Of a DNA stretch of 64,000 bases, positions 30,289 through 40,000 are shown one piece after another; the stretch's first letter is position 1; each line of letters starts with the position of its first letter. This DNA comes from Flectonema sp. DT1601 (Eukaryota; Euglenozoa; Diplonemea; Diplonemida; Diplonemidae). The translations under genes and the position numbers were made by a program. The notes beneath the pieces were generated by a model. The model saw only the letters and a program-made list of their open reading frames with translations. It did no database searches and was not told the origin of the DNA. The DNA lies in assembly GCA_964019425.1 (NCBI GenBank), contig OZ025856.1, positions 434,001 through 498,000 on the forward strand, in the 5' to 3' direction.

Positions 30289-31029
30289 ATGTCTAACCAA
30301 CTCATAGGAATGTTCAACAGACTGTCAGCTTTTAATGACAAGTCTCTGATCGCAGAAGCAAAAGAACACATCATGCAAATTAGTAGCTGTGAGGAACTTG
30401 ATGAAGAAGTTGTAAAGTATGTAATGCAATGCATGGTTCATACTGAGCAATCTGAAAGTGTTCAGGAAATGGGATGTAGTGTGTTAGCGATTGCCGTAGG
30501 ATCTGATAGTTTACAAAATGTAATTATAGAAGGGAAGGGTGTTGGGATTGTGCTTAAGTCGATGGATGTTCACTTTAACAATAGAGATGTTCAATACCAA
30601 GCACTTGATGTGTTATCAACCGTTGCTGCAAACAGTTCTCAAGCAAGAGATCAACTCTCACTAAGTAGCTGTACTAAAATCATTCTCAAAACTCTGAAGA
30701 ACTTCCCACATGATCTTGACATCCAACTTGGTGCTGCATGTACTCTCGCAGGGTCAGCCATGAACTCTCCTCAAAATGTTTCAAGTATCTGTTCATGTGA
30801 TGGTCTTAACACACTCATAAAGTGTTATCGAAATGCATTTATACACAGAAAAACTCTTTCTGATTGGAAGCAAGTTGAGCAGTGGTCTGCAATTGCTCTT
30901 AAAAACATTATCAGATGCCAACCCGAAAATATGAAATCTGCCAATTTTGGAAGATTTGGCGAATACGTTGCTGTAGATGAGCTGAAATGGGAGTTGACTT
31001 TAATATCGAAGATTGCTTTGAGAAGTTAA
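30289..31029 (+). CDS. Armadillo/HEAT-like repeat protein
   Basis: 246 residues starting MSNQLIGMFNRLSAF. The protein is alpha-helical with repeated ARM-type spacing: VQEMGCSVLAIAVGS, VQYQALDVLSTVAANS, IQLGAACTLAGSAMNS and EQWSAIALKNIIRC look like successive second helices of ARM repeats. There is no catalytic motif, signal peptide or TM segment, so it is probably a cytosolic scaffold or adaptor. An upstream in-frame ATG at 30217 exists, but the splice acceptor at 30275-30276 favours the ATG at 30289. The exact partner is unknown. Confidence 0.7.
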   Translation: MSNQLIGMFNRLSAFNDKSLIAEAKEHIMQISSCEELDEEVVKYVMQCMVHTEQSESVQEMGCSVLAIAVGSDSLQNVIIEGKGVGIVLKSMDVHFNNRDVQYQALDVLSTVAANSSQARDQLSLSSCTKIILKTLKNFPHDLDIQLGAACTLAGSAMNSPQNVSSICSCDGLNTLIKCYRNAFIHRKTLSDWKQVEQWSAIALKNIIRCQPENMKSANFGRFGEYVAVDELKWELTLISKIALRS

Positions 31030-31209
31030 CCCTCTGTAATTAGATTAATGTTCTGAAAAGAATTACTTTTAACAGTTGAGTTGTTTTTTATTGGGTAAGT
31101 TGTGTTTTTTTATTTATTTATTTATTATAAAAGGAAATAAATCAACAACGTGATGCTTCACTTCTATATTAGTCCCACTAAACGTTTCTTTTTCAAATCC
31201 AGATACCAC
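31030..31209. other. Short intergenic region
   Basis: 180 bp with a TTTATTTATTTATT run. AG at 31201-31202, after TTTTTCAAATCC, lies 8 nt before the ATG of the transporter. Confidence 0.4.
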
Positions 31210-32748
31210 ATGTCTCTCAAACAACTATGTAAAAAACATGTTGGCAGTGACAACCACAATGTGATGTGCGCTCTTATCTATACTGCCTTCATTTCTGTAT
31301 CGAACGGTATTGTTTATTGTGGACTATTCGCAGCATATTTATATCTGATTACTAACAAGAGTAATGAAAAAGTTGGATACAGTGAGGGTATTTTTGGAGC
31401 ATTTTCAATGTTCTGGGGTCTGCTTGGAGGATGGCTAGCTGACAAGTACCGAAGAGATGTAATAATAAAACGTGGTGGATACATTACACTTGTGGGAACA
31501 GTTATTTTAATAGTGCTGTTCGCTATTGAGATGTACGCGAAGACGTTGAATGAGAGGCTTGAGAACTTAACGTTTGTCGGTTCTTATGTATTCTTATTCG
31601 CGTGTATTGGATGCATAGTCATTCAGGTTGGAGAATCAATAGCTGACAGTAGCAGTCAAGCAGTGTTCGCTGATAGCATAGAAACTGGTACTCGACTTCA
31701 ATTGATGTCTAAATTCGCTACTTTGAGGCTGTCGATGGCTCTTCTCGGTCAACTCATCACAATTACAATATTCCTTTGTCTTGGAAATACTTGGACGGTC
31801 ACAGATCTTTGTATTGTCGAGTCTGTTGGTCTTCTTTTTAGAATCCCTGCTTGTATCATTTGTTTCTTTTTCGACGACTCCAAATCCCTAACGACAGAAT
31901 CAAAAGCTGTAACTCAAGACAGCGGTTCAAAAACATCAAAAAATCTAAAATATACCTACGTTCCGTGGATAATGTTCGCTGTTCAGATTGCTTGGTGTTT
32001 AGGAAGTGGAATAACAGTTAAATTCATTCCCATATTTTTCCAAACTGATAAAAAAGACGGTCTTGACGTTTCCCCCGCAGTAGTAACAGCTGTACTAGCT
32101 GGTCGTAGACTTGCTACACTTGTGATGATCAGCCTCTATGAAAAGACAGCCATAGCAATTGGAAGGGTTCAGTCTGGTATCTTAGGATGGCTTTGTGGAG
32201 TCTCATTCTGGGCTGTTGTTGTGATATTAGGATTTTTAAATGATTATAATTCTCACATAACAAACAGAGTTATCATTATGTCTTTCTTTGTAATTAGATC
32301 GGGACTTCTCAGTGGGAACTCTGCCAATGACGCATCCATCAGTATGGACTACGTACCAAAAGAGCGACGTGGGTTCTTCACATCTCTCGGTGCAATCACA
32401 GCTGCAAGCTGGTCTGGAACTGCTGTTCTTGGGGGTATTCTCGTTGATAGAGGATCGTATAAAATAGCTTTTTTAGTGACTTTGATCTTTCATTCGTGTT
32501 CCATTCTCCTTCGAATCCCTCTGCTTTGGTTAGTTCCTCGCAAACAACAACGGATTTCAACAAAACAGAGAAATCTTGATGCTGTAAGAAGGGTGAAAAC
32601 ATTGATTTTATCAAAAAGAAATTATCTTTCGGAGAATGACAAGGAAACCATTGCGAACTATCTGTTGGAGGCTGTTGAAAGTAGTCCTCCTTGTCGAATA
32701 GAAAGTGATAGTGATGATGATGATGAAAGGGTCGGCCTCTTAAATTAG
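31210..32748 (+). CDS. Major facilitator superfamily transporter
   Basis: 512 residues from MSLKQLCKKHVG. Eleven to twelve hydrophobic segments are visible. The loop between TM2 and TM3 carries the MFS signature form GGWLADKYRRDV. The C-terminal half includes repeated aromatic/Gly-rich TM helices (LGWLCGVSFWAVVVILGFL, GTAVLGGILVD) and ends in a long cytosolic tail with an acidic SDSDDDDE cluster. The substrate cannot be told from sequence. An open extension upstream to 31150 would be cut by an acceptor-like AG at 31201-31202, hence the chosen start. Confidence 0.8.
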   Translation: MSLKQLCKKHVGSDNHNVMCALIYTAFISVSNGIVYCGLFAAYLYLITNKSNEKVGYSEGIFGAFSMFWGLLGGWLADKYRRDVIIKRGGYITLVGTVILIVLFAIEMYAKTLNERLENLTFVGSYVFLFACIGCIVIQVGESIADSSSQAVFADSIETGTRLQLMSKFATLRLSMALLGQLITITIFLCLGNTWTVTDLCIVESVGLLFRIPACIICFFFDDSKSLTTESKAVTQDSGSKTSKNLKYTYVPWIMFAVQIAWCLGSGITVKFIPIFFQTDKKDGLDVSPAVVTAVLAGRRLATLVMISLYEKTAIAIGRVQSGILGWLCGVSFWAVVVILGFLNDYNSHITNRVIIMSFFVIRSGLLSGNSANDASISMDYVPKERRGFFTSLGAITAASWSGTAVLGGILVDRGSYKIAFLVTLIFHSCSILLRIPLLWLVPRKQQRISTKQRNLDAVRRVKTLILSKRNYLSENDKETIANYLLEAVESSPPCRIESDSDDDDERVGLLN

Positions 32749-32819
32749 AATCATCGAAACTTCATAACGTCTACGTTGCTTAAATTTATAAAAAAACAAA
32801 AAAACAAAAATAATATAAC

Positions 32820-32925
32820 ATATCTGTTGGGAGGGCTGTTTGAAAGATGGTCCCTTATGTCGAAAAGTGATAGTGAGGACGATGAAAAGAATCGGATTTC
32901 CTTGTTGAAATCACCGGTCATCATC
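32820..32925 (+). pseudogene. Duplicate of the MFS gene 3' end
   Basis: Reads YLLGGLFERWSLMSKSDSED then DEKNRISLL, resembling YLLEAVESSPPCRIESDSDDD then DERVGLL at the end of the transporter about 160 bp upstream. The match begins at ATATCTGTTGG and continues through the Asp-rich cluster with small indels. It could be a relic of a tandem duplication or the end of an alternative last exon. Confidence 0.45.
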
Positions 32926-33142
32926 ACGCCTACACCGCAAGTGTATTGGTCTTTCGAGTTTCTAAAGTTGAAAAGATAAGCTAATCAGCTTTATTCAGTT
33001 ACCCTGTTGGAATCATCCAGACAACAGCTCTCAATGGTGTTCGGAGATAGATTATTACTGTCACCACTCTTTTTGATGAATTTAGAGGTACAAATATAAA
33101 AAAAAAAAAAAAAAGTACTTCGCAGACCACAGTCTGTAATAG

Positions 33143-33169
33143 ATTCATTCATTCATTCATTCATTCATT
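33143..33169 (+). repeat. ATTC simple repeat
   Basis: About six and a half ATTC units followed by a T run. Confidence 0.8.
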
Positions 33170-33460
33170 TTTTTTTTTTTTTTTTTTAAATTATTCCTCT
33201 CTCCCTATTCCATTTTATTATCTCTCGTCATACTAAGATCCTGATGGTGATTATGGAACACTTTTTCTGTTCGTGTCTTCAGCCAGTTGGCTGATGACAC
33301 CAACAGAGATTACTTGTTACGGGCAACTCCTATGCTGAAAAAAAAAAAAAAACTTATTAAAAAAAAAATTTCTAAGAAGAAGTTTTTATCTGCCATGTAT
33401 AGGATTATTATTATTGTTACTTTAGATCAATTTGTTTCAAAGGGAGGGGAAAAAAAAAAA

Positions 33461-34564
33461 ATGTACGGAAGTTCGGGTCCTGATGCAAATGCGTTTTCAC
33501 TCTACTCTACATCAAATAGTATCACTTATAGTAATAAGAAGAGAGTTGATGGAAGTAGAAACACACACACGAGTAGCATGAAAACGGCGTTCACATCAAA
33601 CCTGCCGCCATTTCCTCAAAATGAACAGTTTGGGAAGAACGACGTTAGTTTTGCAACGACACTTGTGTTAAAACCAAGAAAGTTTTCAACACATGAAGTA
33701 GTTGCTGAGGCTGAGAGAAGTAAATATTCACCACACAGATACATAACTGGATTCAAGTGTAATAGTGCAAAGCAGTTAAAAATACACCACCCTGAAGATG
33801 GTATTCATGAGGGAAGAGGTATAAAAAAAAGAAATCATCCGTCATCTCCACAGACAACCGGAAGACGAAAATTTGTTGGCGGAGCAGCCTTAAACGGAAC
33901 TTGTGCTGGTATTTATGAAGCCATGGCAAGACAACCTATGGTTTCAGAGTCTCACGAAGCATCAGCATCCCTAAGAGAGCGTCCTTTACCTGATGCATGC
34001 TACAGTCATGGTGATGATGGTGGAAGGCAACGTAGTTCTGGATGGGTGTTGTATCCTCAGAGTGTCTTACCTTCAGCAAAATTAAATAAGGCTCAGCAAA
34101 AACGACTTCAAAAGTCAAGTCCCGTCGAACACAATCTCTATATGCAAAAGCGACTTGATACCACAACTTCTGCATCAGTTTTTTCACCCCCTCCTGTTCA
34201 AGAAAGGCCTGTTGGAAGTATTCTTCCACAAGTTGTTAGTGCAGTTGGTTCTGATGTTCAAAAAAATGTTTGGGCAACTCTACGAAGTGTTAGTAAAAGA
34301 AGAGTCAAGTCAGGGTGGGCTTGCAACAATGAAGGAGCTCCTGATGGTGCTGAACCTCGTCATCTGCCATCAACATTTCAAACTAGTTATCAAAAGTCAT
34401 TTATAAATAAATCAAAACTTCCAGCAGCGGTGGCACCTCCAGGTCTGACATCTTATGCTTCACGTGCTTCTAACCCACTCCAGACAAAACAGTATGAACA
34501 CGTTTCACTGCTTGGTTCACAAAGTCCTGCTGCAGTGTCAACAACTCTCAATCTAAGAGAGTAG
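33461..34564 (+). CDS. Hypothetical basic, low-complexity protein
   Basis: 367 residues from MYGSSGPDANAFSLYS. The frame is open further upstream, but that part is an A-rich and T-rich run and the ATG directly follows a 12-base A tract, as in other leaders here. The protein is rich in Ser, Pro, Lys and Gln, with no TM helix or signal peptide. Short Ser/Tyr/Phe motifs such as TFQTSYQKSFI and SMKTAFTSNLPPF recall microtubule-associated axonemal proteins, but this is only a resemblance. Family unknown; likely a structural or disordered protein. Confidence 0.65.
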   Translation: MYGSSGPDANAFSLYSTSNSITYSNKKRVDGSRNTHTSSMKTAFTSNLPPFPQNEQFGKNDVSFATTLVLKPRKFSTHEVVAEAERSKYSPHRYITGFKCNSAKQLKIHHPEDGIHEGRGIKKRNHPSSPQTTGRRKFVGGAALNGTCAGIYEAMARQPMVSESHEASASLRERPLPDACYSHGDDGGRQRSSGWVLYPQSVLPSAKLNKAQQKRLQKSSPVEHNLYMQKRLDTTTSASVFSPPPVQERPVGSILPQVVSAVGSDVQKNVWATLRSVSKRRVKSGWACNNEGAPDGAEPRHLPSTFQTSYQKSFINKSKLPAAVAPPGLTSYASRASNPLQTKQYEHVSLLGSQSPAAVSTTLNLRE

Positions 34565-35186
34565 GTTCTCCCTTTTCTATCTTTTTCGATCCATTTTTCT
34601 TATTTACACTGCGGGTAGTGTCTTCTAAAGCGGTCCTTTTCAGGAAGCTTTCTTAAGAAGCCTTTTTTCCTTTTATGAATCTATTTTATTTATTTATTTT
34701 CTCCCGTTTTTTTCGAGCGCTTGGTGTGTTCTCTCGTTTTTGCCATTTCTCAGGGCACACACAAAAAAAAAAAAAAAAAACATTTTCTTTTTTTTTTTGA
34801 TTTGTTGTTAAGGTTTTAACAACAATGGCATGGTTTTGACAGGTTTCTGTAATTCTGTATTTCGGGGAAGGCTGAATTAAAAAGTTGAATGAATTTAGAT
34901 TTTGACACTTTTTTTTCCCCCTCCTCTCTCGCCCGTTGCCTTCACCGATTCTTCGAGTACAGAGGCTGCTTTTCTTCAGCACATTTCTTATTCCCGTTCT
35001 TGCAAAGCTTCTCAATTCACAATTATTTTTGTTTTTTTATTTTAGCAACAGGACCACTACTATGACTTATTCTATGTAATGAAATGGTAACAATGAAAAG
35101 TGAGGTAGATTTTTTTCACCTTTTTTTTAAAAAAAAAAAAAAACCAGATTTATTATAAAACACAAAAAAAAAACTTTAAACAAAAA
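34565..35186. other. Intergenic region
   Basis: T-rich and A-rich runs, no coding content. AAACCAG at about 35142-35148, following an A run, is the last AG before the A-rich leader of the next gene. Confidence 0.4.
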
Positions 35187-35906
35187 ATGGGTAAGATTGG
35201 CCACAGCATTGTCGGTATCTTAAATATCATTGCCACGGTATTTTGCGCATGTGCGTTAACTGATGGAAGAAGTATCGTTACCATTAGAACCGACTCTAAG
35301 GACTTAACGGTTCAATTAGCTGGTGTGACAACCAACTTACAAATTCAAGCGTTACCTGGAATTGGGTATCCATATGGTATTGGAGCCTACCAGGATTCAA
35401 ACGGAAGAAGATGGACGAGCGGTGATGGATATGCTGAGATTACCGCTGCCGTTAACAGCACAGACCTCACACGTAAATCTTCTCACATCACTCAATTATA
35501 TGGATGTGATGATCATCAAAGAAGAGGTCAACTTGTTAATGGTTGTCTTGTAATCTGTTTAATCACCAGTTGTATTTCTGTTCTTATTAGTCTCAGAGGT
35601 GTTAGTACTGAAAGCAGACTAACGGGTATCCTGTCTCTTGTATTTCAGTGTGTTGGTGCGTTATTCTTTTTATTAGGTATGGCTGGAGGTGCTTCTCTGT
35701 ACGACGGTGATTTTGAATGTAAGTCTGGTACAGCAGTCGTCTTTGATTTGAGGCTTCGTAACTATTTTGATTTGAGCTACGCTATTCCATTTCTTGTTGT
35801 TGGTTTGATCGCTTCCATACTAAACATTGTCATTATTGTTGGTACTGGAAGCCTGTCTGAACCTAAACACCAAAACACCCCAGACGACGATAGCAGCAGC
35901 AACTAA
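35187..35906 (+). CDS. Four-TM membrane protein, amastin/claudin-like topology
   Basis: 239 residues. TM1 is at about 7-24, followed by a ~90-residue extracellular loop with an N-glycosylation site (NST), TM2 at about 116-135, TM3 at about 145-168, a short second loop containing a Cys, TM4 at about 195-218, and a polar acidic C-terminal tail. Large first loop, small second loop and cytosolic tails match the amastin surface glycoproteins of kinetoplastids and also claudins. I do not see a diagnostic amastin signature, so the family assignment rests on topology and size. Confidence 0.6.
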   Translation: MGKIGHSIVGILNIIATVFCACALTDGRSIVTIRTDSKDLTVQLAGVTTNLQIQALPGIGYPYGIGAYQDSNGRRWTSGDGYAEITAAVNSTDLTRKSSHITQLYGCDDHQRRGQLVNGCLVICLITSCISVLISLRGVSTESRLTGILSLVFQCVGALFFLLGMAGGASLYDGDFECKSGTAVVFDLRLRNYFDLSYAIPFLVVGLIASILNIVIIVGTGSLSEPKHQNTPDDDSSSN

Positions 35907-36328
35907 GACTACCTTATTAGCGGTTTAAGTTACTGAATCATTTTTTTTTTTTTTTTGTTGTTGTTTCCAAGCGAACCTTGTTCGTTTTTAAACTTCTTTT
36001 TTTTTTTTCTTCTTCTTTTTTTTTTTTGCGCGACATAATGAGAAAAAAATGCTACCTTTCCGTTTCGGGGAGGGGATATTTCCTTTTCATGTATGTAAAA
36101 AAATATGAATAAGTGTTGATACCCCTTCTGTTAGTTTCCTTTTTTTTGCGCAAAAAAAAAAAAAAAACAACTTTTTTCCTTTCTTTTCTCTTACGTCAAT
36201 GTGCTTTAGTATTTAGCCATCTTGGTTGTACGATCTTGCAGCTGAATCTATCACGTGTGACAAAAAAAAAAAAAAAAAACAAAAAAAAAAAAACCAAAAC
36301 CAATATAATCCTATTATTTCTTGATCAA

Positions 36329-36368
36329 AAACGAATCCCTCGTTGAGTGTTCAACGAGGGATTCGTTT
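36329..36368. repeat. Perfect 18-bp hairpin with 4-nt loop
   Basis: Left arm AAACGAATCCCTCGTTGA at 36329-36346, loop GTGT, right arm the exact reverse complement at 36351-36368. No mismatch. It lies between the amastin-like gene and the giant gene; as RNA it would form a very stable stem. It is not followed by a clean T run that would make it a typical terminator. Confidence 0.9.
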
Positions 36369-36866
36369 ACTCTCTTCCAACTCTGTATAGGGAAGAGAGA
36401 TCCTTTTTTTTTTATTTTTTGATTTGTTTTCTAGTTTTTGTAGTCATTCCATCACAGCTGGCAGAATCTCAGCAGTCTCGACAATTTCATTGCAGGGAGA
36501 GATTCACACAGCAATGTGATGTTATGGTGACAATTCACTTTTTTTTTTTTCAGCACACCCTGAGCTTACCCTTCTTCCCTCCAACTCTCATTGATCGGAA
36601 CTACTCTGGTGTGCTGCTTCCTCTCTCTCGTACATTCTTCTTCCCTTTGAATGCACTGACCTTTTTTATCGAAATTTTATTTTGTTTGCTTGTTGTTAAG
36701 GAATTTGAGATGGTTCTCAATTTTTTTTATTATTATTTGTGTTTTCGAAAAGCAGCAGAAACTAAAACAATGAGCGTCGTGTGACTTCTCGAGACAGAAT
36801 TCTATTCAACAGAAATATCCAAAAAAAAAAAAAAAAAAAAACTTTATTTTAGTTTATTTCCTTCAC

Positions 36867-36868
36867 AG
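36867..36868 (+). promoter_or_regulatory. Probable (trans-)splice acceptor of the giant gene
   Basis: AG of TTTCCTTCACAG, 135 nt before the ATG at 37004. The 5' leader that would follow is A-rich. Confidence 0.4.
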
Positions 36869-37003
36869 ATTTGCTTTCTACTAACGTCTTTGTTTATAAA
36901 AAAAAAAAAAAAAAAAAAAGAAAGCATTTTTTAAAACAAAAACAAAAAACAAAAACACCTCCACAAAAAAATAACAACAAACACACTAAATGCAATAAAA
37001 ATA

Positions 37004-40000
37004 ATGTCTCGAATAATACGTAATCTATTATTGCCTCTGTTGGTGTTAATCCATTGTTGTGTTGGGTTATTAGATCCATGCAACCCAGGCGACTACATTG
37101 TAGATATTACTAATGATATCATAGGAGAGATTGAATACCCAACAGGAGGAGCATCATATCCAGGATCGTCAACGTTCTGTTTTAGGATACAAACAACAGA
37201 TTGGGTTCACATCACTTGGGAACGTATGGATATAGAAGATGCGTATCACTGTGCTAATAATAATATTTGTAACACTGCTAGTGCATGTACCTACATGGGT
37301 GGTTTCGGTTGTACGTTCGATTCGGTCACAGCTTACGACAATGGAGGAGCTGTAGTAAAGCTTTGTGGAACTGATGGCATCCTACCAAACTGGCAACCTG
37401 ATTCTGCTGGTGATGTAGTTTTTAAATTTACATCAGATGTCAGTAATCACCATACTGGATTTAAACTATCTTACAGAATATGTAGTGATCCACCGTATTA
37501 TGGATCTCAACAACAAGTTGAACCAACTTTTTGTCATAGAGCTTATGTAGGAGAGTATTCAGGTTCGACTGGGAATATAAAATACCCTGCAACTGGAAAC
37601 TATCCTCCAGGTGATAGAAAGTGTTGGAGACTTCACTGCAATGGACGTCTGTCACTGACATGGAACACATTAGCAGCTGAACCTCATCATGGATGTGTTT
37701 GGGATAGAGTTTCAGTCTTTGATGCACAAGGTAAGGAACACATATTCTGTGAGAGAATATCTGCTCAAAACTACCCTGATAGCGTAGAGTATCCACCTGG
37801 TGATTTAGTTATATACTTCCACAGTGATCTTTGCTCTCACGATGTTGGTTTTGATGTTGATTGGACATGCAACCCTTGGTCTTGGCCAGCAGCACCAGCT
37901 GTAGGAACGTTATGGACACCCCGATGTGATACTCTAAATTATGACATTGCACAGAATGCTAATCCGATTCGAATTATCTTTCCAGGAAGTGGTGCGACGT
38001 ATTCCCTATCTGCATCACTCTGTATTCGACTTCAATGTAGTGGACTAGTTCGGATAACTACATTTGATTTATTAGATATTCAAACATCATCTCATTGTAA
38101 TGAAGACTACATGAGATTCTATCAGTCTGGTGGCATTTGGTCTCCTTCTCTTTGTGGTCAAACATCACCAACATGGACTCCTACAGAAATGGGTGATCTT
38201 TCCTTCATCTTTAGAGCAAATGGTGATGCGAATTCGGGACTTGGATTTGAATTTGTGTATACCTGCGATACCACTGTTTCATTTACCCCTCCTCCTGCTC
38301 CACCAAGTGGGTTTGTTCACATTGATACACCAGTACCAGCACCTACAGAGTGTCAAATAACTGCTGTTCCTACTGCAGTTCCAACTCTGGTTCCAACACC
38401 AGTTCCACATCCATGTGATAGTGGACTTCATAACTGTGATACTGTTGGTGGGATCTGTGCAGTCACTACAGGTAATGACTATTCCTGTGATTGTGCTTCT
38501 GGTTACATTTGTATTGCTGGCTGTACTGGTATGCACACAGGCCATGACTGCTCGATGTCTTGCAGGGACTACACTTGTACTGTTGGGTATCTGAAGGGTT
38601 CTCCTGAAACCATCGCGTGCGCAGGAAACTTGCTCACCGACTGCAATGATGCGACTTGCTGCTCTGATCCTACGCTGGTTCCAACACCAGTTCCACATCC
38701 ATGTGATAGTGGACTTCATAACTGTGATACTGTTGGTGGGATCTGTGCAGTCACTACAGGAAATGACTATTCCTGTGATTGTGCTTCTGGTTACATTTGT
38801 ATTGCTGGCTGTACTGGTATGCACACAGGCCATGACTGCTCGATATCTTGCAGGGACTACACTTGTACTGTTGGGTATCTGAAAGGTTCTCCTGAAACTA
38901 TCGTATGTGCTGGTGGACTTATTACTGACTGCAATGATGCAACATGTTGCTCTGATCCTACGCTGGTTCCAACACCAGTTCCACATCCGTGTGATAGTGG
39001 ACTTCATAACTGCGATACTGTTGGTGGGATCTGTGCAGTCACTACAGGTAATGACTATTCCTGTGATTGTGCTTCTGGTTACATTTGTATTGCTGGCTGT
39101 ACTGGTATGCACACAGGCCATGACTGCTCGATGTCTTGCAGGGACTACACTTGTACTGTTGGGTATCTGAAGGGTTCTCCTGAAACCATCGCGTGCGCCG
39201 GAAACTTGCTCACCGACTGCAATGATGCGACTTGCTGCTCTGATCCTACGCTGGTTCCAACACCAGTTCCACATCCATGTGATAGTGGACTTCATAACTG
39301 CGATACTGTTGGTGGGATCTGTGCAGTCACTACAGGAAATGATTATTCCTGTGATTGTGCTTCTGGTTACATTTGTATTGCTGGCTGTACTGGTATGCAC
39401 ACAGGCCATGACTGCTCCATATCATGTAGGGACTACACTTGTACTGTTGGGTATCTGAAGGGTTCTCCTGAAACTATCGTATGTGCTGGTGGACTTATTA
39501 CTGACTGCAATGATGCGACTTGCTGCTCTGATCCTACGCTGGTTCCAACACCAGTTCCACATCCGTGCGATAGTGGACTTCATAACTGTGATACTGTTGG
39601 TGGGATCTGTGCAGTCACTACAGGTAATGACTATTCCTGTGATTGTGCGTCTGGTTTTGTGTGCATAGCTGGTTGCACTGGTATGCACACAGGCCATGAC
39701 TGCTCGATGTCTTGCAGGGACTACACTTGTACTGTTGGGTATCTGAAGGGTTCTCCTGAAACTATCGCGTGCGCAGGAAACTTGCTCACCGACTGCAATG
39801 ATGCGACTTGCTGCTCTGATGCGACACTGGTTCCAACACCAGTTCCACATCCATGTGATAGTGGACTTCATAACTGTGATACTGTTGGTGGGATCTGTGC
39901 AGTCACTACAGGTAATGACTATTCCTGTGATTGTGCTTCTGGTTACATTTGTATTGCTGGCTGTACTGGTATGCACACAGGCCATGACTGCTCGATGTCT

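Larger units (their letters stand above)
32749..33460. other. Intergenic region with a relic of the transporter tail
   Basis: Holds a short degenerate duplicate of the MFS 3' end (32820-32925), an ATTC simple repeat at 33143-33169, and long T and A runs. An open stretch leading into the next gene is A-rich and unlikely to be coding. Confidence 0.5.
35907..37003. other. Intergenic region with a perfect hairpin
   Basis: 1.1 kb of T and A runs. Open frames at 36113-36784 consist largely of Phe/Lys from homopolymers and are not credible genes. It holds an 18-bp perfect inverted repeat at 36329-36368. An acceptor-like CTTCACAG at 36861-36868 precedes the giant gene. Confidence 0.5.

Noticed and set aside
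36113-36784. Two adjacent + strand ORFs between the amastin-like and giant genes
   Set aside because: Composition is mostly Phe, Leu and Lys from homopolymer tracts, without domain or leader; one spans the perfect hairpin.
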